NCBI GenBank assembly: GCA_024235395.1
Contig: JACKMK010000003.1
Location: 310,001 to 374,000, forward strand
Origin: Chromatiaceae bacterium
GTDB taxonomy: Bacteria; Pseudomonadota; Gammaproteobacteria; Chromatiales; Chromatiaceae
Direction of reading: 5' to 3'
Length of the DNA: 64,000 nucleotides
Shown here piece after piece: positions 24,541 through 31,923 of the stretch. Position 1 is the first letter of the stretch. The number at the start of each line of letters is the position of its first letter. The position numbers and the translations under genes are program-made. Below the pieces are notes generated by a model, which was given only the letters and a program-made list of their open reading frames with translations, had not been told where the DNA came from and ran no database searches.

Positions 24541-25590
24541 TCAATTGTCGTTGCGCCGCCCTTCCCACGAGACCCGGTTGCGACCCGCACGTTTCGACAG
24601 GTACAGCGCGCGGTCGGCACGGTCGACGAACGCCGCAATCGACTCCGCTTCGCGATACCAGGCACCGCCGATGGACAGGGTGACCGAGACCACTGCGGAC
24701 GCCGCTTGGGCACCGGGCAACGCGACCTGACTGCGCTCGATGTGCTGGCGGATGTTCTCGCCGACGGCCTGGCAGCCTGATCGCGGCGTATCGCGCAGCA
24801 ACACCGCGAACTCCTCGCCACCGTGCCGGGCGACCAGGTCCCGGCCACGCACACAGCCACTGATCTCCGCGGCCACGCGCTGCAACACGTGATCGCCGGC
24901 CAGATGGCCGTGGCTGTCGTTGACCTGCTTGAACAGGTCGATGTCGATCAACAGCAGGCAGGGCGCGTGATCGTCCTGGGCGGCGGACTCGACCAGGTCG
25001 GCCAACTGCTCCTGGAACGCCAGGCGGTTGTGCAGACCGGTCAAGGGGTCCTTGCGCGCCTCTTCCTGCGAACGCGCGAGTTCGCTGCGCATCTCCTGCA
25101 TCTCGGCGGCCAACGCGGAGAATTTGTGCTTGAGTTCGGCGCCGTGTTCGAGCGCGACGTTGGTCGCGCGCACTGCGCGGTCGATCAACTGGTTCAGGTC
25201 CCCGGCGGACAGATCACCCTCGAGCCCGTGGGCCACGTCGTTGAGCTCCTCGGAAAGGCTGCTGAAGTGACCGTCGGCCTGGTTGATGTGCATCATCAGG
25301 GCATGCAGCATCTGCCCCAGCGCCGCCTTGGCCAGCCTCACATTGTCGCTGCGCTCCTCCAGATAGCGTTGGTAGAGGGCACGCATCTCGGCGTCGGTGA
25401 TCGGCTGGTCACGACTGAGCAACGCATCCATCTCGGCGCGCAACGGCTGGTTGGATGCGTTCAGGTATTCGTACCAGACGGCGTAGTTGGAAGGAGTGAT
25501 CGGAATCTTGAGTTCGGACATGCGCGGCAGGGCGCTGCGCACGATGTCGATCGTCTTGTCATAACTGATGTGTTGCTCGGGTTCCGGCAC
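24541..25590 (-). CDS. Diguanylate cyclase (GGDEF domain), cytoplasmic
   Basis: 349 aa, starting at GTG 25590. Residues about 1-165 are a helical sensor-like domain without TM segments (ITPSNYAVWYEYLNASNQPL). A short coiled coil and a C-terminal GGDEF domain follow: KDPLTGLHNRLAF, DIDLFKQVNDSHGHLAGD and an intact active site in RHGGEEFAVLL. An RGRD sits five residues before GGEEF, so the inhibitory I-site is present. It should make cyclic di-GMP with product feedback. It is a separate unit downstream of the DUF2238 gene. Confidence 0.93.
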   Translation of the reverse strand: MPEPEQHISYDKTIDIVRSALPRMSELKIPITPSNYAVWYEYLNASNQPLRAEMDALLSRDQPITDAEMRALYQRYLEERSDNVRLAKAALGQMLHALMMHINQADGHFSSLSEELNDVAHGLEGDLSAGDLNQLIDRAVRATNVALEHGAELKHKFSALAAEMQEMRSELARSQEEARKDPLTGLHNRLAFQEQLADLVESAAQDDHAPCLLLIDIDLFKQVNDSHGHLAGDHVLQRVAAEISGCVRGRDLVARHGGEEFAVLLRDTPRSGCQAVGENIRQHIERSQVALPGAQAASAVVSVTLSIGGAWYREAESIAAFVDRADRALYLSKRAGRNRVSWEGRRNDN

Positions 25591-25706
25591 TGTGACCCCC
25601 TAAAACTCTTATTGCTTGTTATATTCCGTCCTCTCTCGGCTCTCGGTCCGCGGTCTCGTGCCGCAACCAGCCGCTCGGCCTCCGTGCACGCCCCGGCAGA
25701 GGGCGT

Positions 25707-26348
25707 TCAATCGCGCACAGATTGTACCGGTATTTGGCCCGCGCGCCGGCGCCGCACCGACGCCCATGTGATCGCCATCGCAATCAATGAGCCGCCAAAC
25801 GCCAGCGCGGTGTCCTTTTGCGCATCCCACTCGTCACCCTGGGTACCGAGATAGGCGGCACCCAATTCCGAGCTGACGATCACCGCAACGATGCCTTCCA
25901 GCGCCTCGTAGAAGCCGCTGAAGCCGAGCACCGTGACGACCGGCATTACGTAGGACCACGCGGTACGGATGCCCATGGCGCGCAGCTGAAGCTCGCGAAA
26001 CGGGTAGGCGAGCAACAGGCCGAACGCGAAGTGCACGATGCGATCGTAATGGTTGCGCGACAGTTCCAGCGCCTCCTGCAGCCAGAACCCGAACGGGGTC
26101 TCGGCATAGGTGTAATGCGCGCCGACCAAGTGCAGGCTCATGAACACCGCGAACAGCCCGTACGAGAGATTGGAGAACGCGAAGCGCCGATAGGTCAGCA
26201 GCAACAATGCGCCGTAGACGAACACCAGCAGGTTTTCGAGCAGCCAGTCACGTCGGTTGAACGGCTCGATCGCGGTCACCAGCCACAGGCCGAGCAGCCA
26301 CAGCAGCACCAGCTGCAGGAAGCGGTTGTGTCGGAAATCGGCGCTCAC
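25707..26348 (-). CDS. DUF2238 (YjdF-like) membrane protein
   Basis: 213 aa, GTG start. About six hydrophobic helices, with conserved-looking polar motifs NRRDWLLENLL, HYTYAETPFG, RNHYDRIVHF and LGTQGDEWDAQKD that are characteristic of DUF2238. It is an integral inner-membrane protein of unknown function. Confidence 0.85.
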   Translation of the reverse strand: MSADFRHNRFLQLVLLWLLGLWLVTAIEPFNRRDWLLENLLVFVYGALLLLTYRRFAFSNLSYGLFAVFMSLHLVGAHYTYAETPFGFWLQEALELSRNHYDRIVHFAFGLLLAYPFRELQLRAMGIRTAWSYVMPVVTVLGFSGFYEALEGIVAVIVSSELGAAYLGTQGDEWDAQKDTALAFGGSLIAMAITWASVRRRRAGQIPVQSVRD

Positions 26349-26391
26349 GTGCCCATTATCGCCAATCCGGCACGTGCGGGCCGCGCGGCGA

Positions 26392-26997
26392 TCAGCCGGA
26401 GCCGTCCGGTGGCGGTGCGCGCGGGGCGAAGGTCAGGGTCTGCATCGCCGCGTTGAGCTGCTGCTTGACGGCGGCGTAGTCGTCGAACAGAAAGACCACG
26501 TAGGCATCCGAGACCTTGTTGCGGTGCAGGGCGAGCAACAGGCCCTGGGTGTGCTGCGTCGCGAAGTCGGTGACCGTGTCGAACACCGCCGCCGCGGCCC
26601 AGTCGGCGTTGAAGCGGGCCTGTGCCTGCTCCACGGGATAGGGGTTGCTCGGCGCATGCCCGCCGCCGGCCAGTCGCGAGGCCAGCGACTCGAACACCAG
26701 TGGAAAGATATGGTTTGGATCGGGCACCGCACCGTGCGGGTCGTCATAGTCGATGCGCAGCCGCTTCAGCGGCCGCACCGCCAGACGGATCTCGAGATCG
26801 CCGCTCGGGCTGCGCAGCGCCCGTTCGTAGTCCAGCATCGGCGTCCGTCCCGGCGGCAGCTCGACGTAGCCAGCCGGTGGTGCGAATACCAGTTCCGCCT
26901 CGTCGAGCAGGGCGGCAAAGCCGTCCGCCATCGGTCCCACTGCCGCCGCGGGGCCGGCCAGGCTCAACGACAACAGCAATGCGGCCAGCCGTCTCAT
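26392..26997 (-). CDS. Secreted protein of unknown function
   Basis: 201 aa from ATG at 26997, overlapping the TPR gene stop by 4 bp (ATGA). A signal peptide (MRRLAALLLSLSLAGPAAA) precedes a soluble domain with ELVFAPPAGYVELP, EIRLAVRPLKRL and HNIF-like PDPNHIFPLVFES blocks. Not recognised. The coupling to the TPR lipoprotein suggests that both act in the periplasm. Confidence 0.75.
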   Translation of the reverse strand: MRRLAALLLSLSLAGPAAAVGPMADGFAALLDEAELVFAPPAGYVELPPGRTPMLDYERALRSPSGDLEIRLAVRPLKRLRIDYDDPHGAVPDPNHIFPLVFESLASRLAGGGHAPSNPYPVEQAQARFNADWAAAAVFDTVTDFATQHTQGLLLALHRNKVSDAYVVFLFDDYAAVKQQLNAAMQTLTFAPRAPPPDGSG

Positions 26998-27821
26998 GAC
27001 TCCGTCTTCGCCGCCGCAACCGGCTTGGCAAGGGCCGCGCGCCAGTTCAGCAACAGCTCCTCGGCGGTTCTCTTCCACTCGGCGTTGTCGACGATCTCGG
27101 CGAAGCGCTCGAGGTCCTTTACCGCCTCATCGCCACGTCCGAGCTCCCAGTAGGTGGAGGCGCGGTTGAAATAGGGTGCAGGCGCGTGCGGGTCGACCGC
27201 GACGCAATGGTCGAAATCCACAAGGGCCTCATCGAACTCGTTCAGCGCATAGTGCAGCGCGCCGCGGTTGAAACGTGCCGGCAGCAGGTCGGGCGACCGC
27301 TCGACCGCAACGTCGAGGTCCTGCATCGCCTCCTGATAACGGCCGAACGCACGATAGGCCTGGGCACGGTTGACCCGGACCTGCGGGTCGTCGGGATCCA
27401 GCGCGGCGGCCTTTTCCAGGTCGGCGAGCGCCGCGCTGACCTGCTGCATCTGCAGGCGCAGGCTGGCGCGCACCGCATAGAGCTCGGCCGCATCGGGGAA
27501 CTTGTCGATACCCTCGGCGAGGGTCTTCAACGCGAGCTCCAACCGGCCTTCGCTCTCGTGCTGCAGCGCGACCTTGACCAGGCGGTCCGGACTCAGTGCA
27601 CCGTGCGGATCATGCTGGCCGTGCGGGCCGGCCGGCTGGGCGTCAACCTGGCGCGTCTCTTCCCCGGTCACCGCGGTCGGCACCGCGGGCGGGGTCATCT
27701 CGATCGGGGGGAGGGGGTCGGCGGCCGACCCTTCGGTCACCGCCGGTGGATTCGTGTCGCTGCAGGCGCAGGCCACGGCCAACACGGGCAGCAGGGCAAA
27801 CAGACGTAAGGATGCAGTCAT
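26994..27821 (-). CDS. TPR-repeat lipoprotein
   Basis: 275 aa. The N-terminal signal ends in a lipobox-like LAVACACSD; either Cys could be lipidated. A Pro-rich linker follows to about residue 70. Then come four to five tetratricopeptide repeats, for example LQHESEGRLELALKTLAEG, YALNEFDEALVDFDHCVA and YWELGRGDEAVKDLERF. Probably a periplasm-facing scaffold. It lies 66 bp downstream of the multihaem cytochrome, separated by a small hairpin. Confidence 0.88.
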   Translation of the reverse strand: MTASLRLFALLPVLAVACACSDTNPPAVTEGSAADPLPPIEMTPPAVPTAVTGEETRQVDAQPAGPHGQHDPHGALSPDRLVKVALQHESEGRLELALKTLAEGIDKFPDAAELYAVRASLRLQMQQVSAALADLEKAAALDPDDPQVRVNRAQAYRAFGRYQEAMQDLDVAVERSPDLLPARFNRGALHYALNEFDEALVDFDHCVAVDPHAPAPYFNRASTYWELGRGDEAVKDLERFAEIVDNAEWKRTAEELLLNWRAALAKPVAAAKTES

Positions 27822-27851
27822 GGTGACGATTCTGGGTGGGGGGAAGGGCGC

Positions 27852-27870
27852 CCCCGGCAGTCTACCGGGG
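27852..27870 (-). terminator. Small GC hairpin between cytochrome and TPR genes
   Basis: CCCCGG (27852-27857) pairs with CCGGGG (27865-27870) across a 7-nt loop. No T-run follows. It is possibly an attenuator separating high cytochrome expression from the downstream genes. Confidence 0.4.
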
Positions 27871-27887
27871 ACACCACGCGGGGGATG

Positions 27888-30269
27888 TTACTTCTTCGAC
27901 GCTGCGTAGGTCTTCAGCAACTTGTTGAGCATCTCGATGTGCTCGGCGTCGGTCAGGGTACCCGGGGTGGATACCTTGGCCCACAGCTCGGCGTTGGTCA
28001 TCTCGCGATGGCAGCCGAGACACAGACCGGTGCGCTCCATGCCGTCACGCATCGCCTGCGGCAGCGCGCGGGACAGCGGCCAGTGGGTACCGACGGTCTG
28101 GGTCTGCTGACCATCCTTGATGATGGTCGACCAGTCGTAGTCCAGGTCGGCGATCTTCGGGATCTGGATCACGTGACGACCCGGGATGACCTGGCCGGTC
28201 TTCTGGTCGATCAGGTCCTCGACGATATCCACCGGGTAGCGGGTCTGGAACACGCCGCCGGAGATGCCGTAACCCAGCGCCTTCGGATTGTTGTGGCAGG
28301 ACTCGCAGGTACGCGCCTTGCGCTGTGCCGAGTGCGGCTGCACCGGGGCCATGTCGATCGCATCGGGGACGCGTTCCTGGCCGAGCTCCTGCTGCTCGTC
28401 GAGCGACTTGCCGAGCTGGTTCAGTGCGACCACCTTGTTGTTGCGGTCCATGACCGTGTACACGATCTGGCAACCCGGCATCAGCGGGGTCACGCGGCCC
28501 TCGCCGTTGATGCCCAGCACCGGCTCTTCCCAGCGCAGGTAAGAGCGGGTCTCGAACACCTTGCCGGGCGACTTCAGGCCGTGCGTGCCGAGTGGCGACT
28601 CTGCGGTCTGCCCGTGTTCGTCACGGATCGAGCCGCCGGCCAGCCAGTCGGTGTCCTGGTACGGCTTGCCGTCCTTGTCCTTGCCATAGTTGACCTGGAC
28701 ATGGCAGCCGTAACATTGCGGCACCCAGGACGCGTGGCAGGCATAGCACTCGAGGCTCTCGTTATGCTTGGCCACCGCATTCATCGCGACCATCGCATCG
28801 GGTGACTTCCAGCTGTCGTCGAGCTTGAGCTGCTTGAGCAGCGGCACCTCGAAGTCGTTGCCGGTCGCCGAGTGCATCACGACCTTCTTTCCGTCCTTGA
28901 CGACGTTGCCGAACGGGTTGCCGCGTGCGGTCTTCAGGTAACCCTCGCGCTTGTCGTAGGTCGTCGCAAAGGCGGCGGTCTCCGGCAGCAGGTCGTTGGT
29001 CAGACCACGTTCGGTCTGCGGCAGGTCTTTGGCGAACTCCTCCGAGTAACCGAGCGGCAGCTCCCAGGGGAACTGTTCGGTGGTGCCGTGGCAGTCCTGG
29101 CACTCGATCTCGACCTGGGCAAGGGTGGTCCCGAAGATGTTGCCGTCACCGTGCATGTCGACGGTGGTGTGGCAGTCCTGGCACAGCAGGCCGCCCTTCG
29201 GGTTCTCAGGCCGTGAATCGATCTGGTGATGCAGGTCGTCCGAGATGAACAGATACTGCTTGGTGTGCAGCTTGGGCTGCTTGCCACCCTGGGCGTTGTA
29301 CGGCGAGCCATACGGGAACTCCATCAGGCCCTGGTAGGTGACCCCGATGCGCTTGCCGCGGTTGTGGCATGAGTTGCAGGTCTCGACCGGGATACCGGAA
29401 TACTCGACATCGCCGTGTTTGATCTTCGACTTGCGGGTCGCCTGGATCTTGTGGGTCAGCATATGGCCCTGTTGGTCCTTGCTGATGGTCGGATCCTTGC
29501 CCTCGTAGTAGCCCTCGTTGCCATAGGGGATGTGGCACGAGGAGCAGCCCATGCCGCGGTAGTCGCCACGCTTCTCGCGGCCCTTGATACCGACGTGGCA
29601 GCGCTGGCACTGCTGGCGCTGATAGGTGAAACCGGCCAGCTTGGGATCGTTCTCGATCTCCTCGACCGACGGCTGCGGGACCTGGGTCAGCTCTGTCGGG
29701 AACTGGTCGCCATGCGCGGCGATCATCGCCGTCATGTACTCCTTGTACTCGGCGCTGCCGACCTGCGGGACCTGGCCGTCGGTGTCCTTCACGTCGTAGT
29801 TGCCCCAGGGCACCTTGTGATTCTGCACCTCGGCGATACCCCAGGTGTGCAGATTGCCCTGGATCTTGCCGGCCTCGGTGTTCATCAGCGAACGCTCGAC
29901 GCGGTAGGCGTAATCGATGTGGCACTGGCCGCAGCTGCGGTCGGCGATCCATACGGAACCGGGATCGGGGTAGAAGTCCTGGGGGCCGTTGCCATTCTTC
30001 AGGCCTTCCGGGGAACCCTTGTGCGCGGTCTCGACGTCGGTGCCCTTCGGGTTGCCTCCATGACAGGTCACGCAGCCGGCCGGATCGCCGTTGCCGGTAC
30101 CGATCGCCTTGATCTGAATCATCATCGGCGAGTCGCTGGCGCGGATGTCTTCGATGCCGTCGTGGCAACTCAGGCAACCCGTTTTGCCCGAGGGCGCGGT
30201 CGTGGTCACGGCAGCCTGCAGGCTGCTCCAGGCGACGAGCAGCAGGATGGTGATTATCAGCTTGTTCAT
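27888..30269 (-). CDS. Periplasmic multihaem cytochrome c with 12 CXXCH motifs
   Basis: 793 aa from ATG at 30269. The signal peptide is LIITILLLVAWSSLQAA. I count twelve CXXCH haem sites: CLSCH, CVTCH, CGQCH, CQRCH, CSSCH, CNSCH, CQDCH twice, CYACH, CYGCH, CESCH and CLGCH. They are spread along the protein with a haem-free stretch of about 150 residues in the middle. There is no C-terminal TM, so it appears soluble in the periplasm. It is not a match I can name among octahaem nitrite, tetrathionate or hydroxylamine enzymes. A respiratory reductase or electron conduit is likely. A sigma-54 promoter lies upstream and a sensor/activator pair lies next to it. Confidence 0.92.
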   Translation of the reverse strand: MNKLIITILLLVAWSSLQAAVTTTAPSGKTGCLSCHDGIEDIRASDSPMMIQIKAIGTGNGDPAGCVTCHGGNPKGTDVETAHKGSPEGLKNGNGPQDFYPDPGSVWIADRSCGQCHIDYAYRVERSLMNTEAGKIQGNLHTWGIAEVQNHKVPWGNYDVKDTDGQVPQVGSAEYKEYMTAMIAAHGDQFPTELTQVPQPSVEEIENDPKLAGFTYQRQQCQRCHVGIKGREKRGDYRGMGCSSCHIPYGNEGYYEGKDPTISKDQQGHMLTHKIQATRKSKIKHGDVEYSGIPVETCNSCHNRGKRIGVTYQGLMEFPYGSPYNAQGGKQPKLHTKQYLFISDDLHHQIDSRPENPKGGLLCQDCHTTVDMHGDGNIFGTTLAQVEIECQDCHGTTEQFPWELPLGYSEEFAKDLPQTERGLTNDLLPETAAFATTYDKREGYLKTARGNPFGNVVKDGKKVVMHSATGNDFEVPLLKQLKLDDSWKSPDAMVAMNAVAKHNESLECYACHASWVPQCYGCHVQVNYGKDKDGKPYQDTDWLAGGSIRDEHGQTAESPLGTHGLKSPGKVFETRSYLRWEEPVLGINGEGRVTPLMPGCQIVYTVMDRNNKVVALNQLGKSLDEQQELGQERVPDAIDMAPVQPHSAQRKARTCESCHNNPKALGYGISGGVFQTRYPVDIVEDLIDQKTGQVIPGRHVIQIPKIADLDYDWSTIIKDGQQTQTVGTHWPLSRALPQAMRDGMERTGLCLGCHREMTNAELWAKVSTPGTLTDAEHIEMLNKLLKTYAASKK

Positions 30270-30376
30270 TTTCTTGCTCCCGATTGGTTTGGCACCGCCG
30301 CGATGAACCGGCGCGCACCGCTGCATCTCAGGAGCAGGCAGTATTCATACCGACAACAAACGTCGTAATTGTCCGG

Positions 30377-30390
30377 CTGACATAGATCAA
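30377..30390 (-). promoter_or_regulatory. FNR/CRP-like box upstream of the multihaem cytochrome
   Basis: On the minus strand: TTGATCTATGTCAG. The left half is a perfect FNR half-site (TTGAT); the right half keeps only TCA of ATCAA. It lies in an AT-rich stretch, about 115 bp before the start codon. A redox- or oxygen-responsive input would suit a respiratory cytochrome. Confidence 0.4.
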
Positions 30391-30462
30391 TTCGTGAAAT
30401 TAAAAGATTGTTGTTTAATATTTTTTTGTTTGGCGGCCGGCACGCAGCTCCAGCATTTTTGT

Positions 30463-30478
30463 CGCAACACGGGTTCCA
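30463..30478 (-). promoter_or_regulatory. Sigma-54 promoter upstream of the multihaem cytochrome
   Basis: On the minus strand: TGGAACCCGTGTTGCG. The spacing of GG and GC is exact and TTGC is intact at -12; A replaces C in TGGC. The start would be near 30452, giving a leader of about 180 nt. It lies directly downstream of the gene for a sigma-54-dependent activator. Confidence 0.6.
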
Positions 30479-30517
30479 GTGACTGAACGGGGCATTCAAT
30501 CCGCGCGGGGCCCGCAG

Positions 30518-30546
30518 GGCCGATTGAACGATTCGTTCTATCGGCC
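30518..30546. promoter_or_regulatory. 29-bp inverted repeat: candidate activator site or transcript hairpin
   Basis: GGCCGAT and GAACG on the left pair with CGTTC and ATCGGCC on the right, 12 of 13 positions, around ATT. It lies 6 bp after the response-regulator stop and about 40 bp upstream of the -24 element. No T-run follows, which makes a plain terminator less likely. It could be the enhancer bound by the adjacent activator. Confidence 0.5.
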
Positions 30547-30552
30547 GGGGCG

Positions 30553-31923
30553 CTAGTCGTCGTCGATACCGTCCGGCGGCACCAGTCCGTATTCGCGGAT
30601 CATGCGGCGCAGTCGCGGGCGGGAGACACCGAGGATCTCGCAGGCCTCGCCGCGGTGCCAGGCGGTCGCCTCGAGTACCCGGGCGACGTGTTCGTGCGTC
30701 ATCTCCGCCAGACTGGCCAGGCCCTGCGACGTTGCTGCGGCCGGCGGCAGCTCGGACGCCGAACAGCTGTGGCGCAACTCGTCGGGCAGGTGTTCGAGGG
30801 TCAGTGTGCTGCCGGAAGAGAGCGCAGCAGTCTTCAACAGGACGTTCTCCAGCTCGCGCACATTGCCCGGCCATGGATAATCGACAAAACAGTCGAGCAC
30901 CGCCTGATCGATGTGCGTGATCCCGCTGCGCAGGTCGCGGTTGATACGCGACAGCAGCGCCTGCACGAGACCGTCGATATCCTCGGGTCGGTCGCGCAAC
31001 GGTGGCAGATGGACGTTGATCACCTGCAGCCGGTAGTAGAGATCCTCGCGAAACAGTCCCTCGGCGACGCGGTCGGCGAGATCGACGTTGGTCGCCGCGA
31101 TGATCCGGGCATCGGTGCGCTGCGCGATCTGGGCACCGAGCGGGGTGAACTCCTTGTACTGCAGGACCCGCAGCAGCTTCGCCTGCATTGCCGATGACAT
31201 CTCGCCGACCTCGTCGAGGAAGATGGTGCCCCCCTCGGCCAGCGCGAACTTGCCGGGTTGACGCCCGAGCGCGCCGGTGAAGGCCCCCTTTTCGTGGCCG
31301 AACATGTCCGATTCCAGCAGTGCCTCGACCACCGCAGCGCAATTGACCGCGACAAAGGGGCCGTCGGCATGCGCACTGGCGTTGTGGATCGCACGCGCGA
31401 CCAGCTCCTTGCCGGTGCCACTCTCGCCGGTGATCAGAACCGTGGTGTTGCTGCGTGCAACCAGGCCGATGGTCTTGAACACCTCCTTCATGGCCCGGCT
31501 GCGACCGACCATCTGGAATCGGCCGGCGGCGCTGTCATCGGCCGGCACCAGACGGTCGGTGCGCTCCGCATTGAGGATGCGTTCGACGGCGGCGTCCAGC
31601 TCGTCAACATCCACCGGCTTGTGGATGTAGTCCTCCGCCCCCTGCTGCATCGCCTCGATGGTCGTATCCATGTCGTGGAAGGCGGTGATCATGATCACGT
31701 GGGGAGACGGGTCGAGCGCCTTCAGTTCCGGCAGTATCTCGAGTCCGGATCGCCCGGGCATCCGGATGTCGAGGATCACCAGTTCCGGCTGCAGATCGCG
31801 GGCTGCGCCGAGTCCGGTTTCGGCATCATGAGCCACGGCCGTCTCGTAGCCCTGGGCCCGAAGATGCAGCTGTAGCGTGCGCGCGCTCGCCTTGTCGTCG
31901 TCGACCACCAATACGCCGGTCAT
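30553..31923 (-). CDS. Sigma-54-dependent response regulator (NtrC family)
   Basis: 456 aa. Receiver domain residues 1-120, with phospho-acceptor Asp52 in LVILDIRMPG. The AAA+ domain, residues about 135-370, has Walker A GESGTGKE, the sigma-54-contacting loop EKGAFTGA and Walker B GGTIFLDEVGEM. The C-terminal Fis-type helix-turn-helix is RGEACEILGVSRPRLRRMIR. It overlaps the kinase gene by 4 bp (ATGA). Its most likely target is the sigma-54 promoter of the cytochrome gene immediately downstream. Confidence 0.95.
   Translation of the reverse strand: MTGVLVVDDDKASARTLQLHLRAQGYETAVAHDAETGLGAARDLQPELVILDIRMPGRSGLEILPELKALDPSPHVIMITAFHDMDTTIEAMQQGAEDYIHKPVDVDELDAAVERILNAERTDRLVPADDSAAGRFQMVGRSRAMKEVFKTIGLVARSNTTVLITGESGTGKELVARAIHNASAHADGPFVAVNCAAVVEALLESDMFGHEKGAFTGALGRQPGKFALAEGGTIFLDEVGEMSSAMQAKLLRVLQYKEFTPLGAQIAQRTDARIIAATNVDLADRVAEGLFREDLYYRLQVINVHLPPLRDRPEDIDGLVQALLSRINRDLRSGITHIDQAVLDCFVDYPWPGNVRELENVLLKTAALSSGSTLTLEHLPDELRHSCSASELPPAAATSQGLASLAEMTHEHVARVLEATAWHRGEACEILGVSRPRLRRMIREYGLVPPDGIDDD

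Noticed and set aside
30431..30446. TGGC-N9-GCA on the plus strand resembling a sigma-54 promoter
   Set aside because: It points into the 3' end of the response-regulator gene, with no plus-strand gene downstream, and lacks the AC and TT bases of the consensus.
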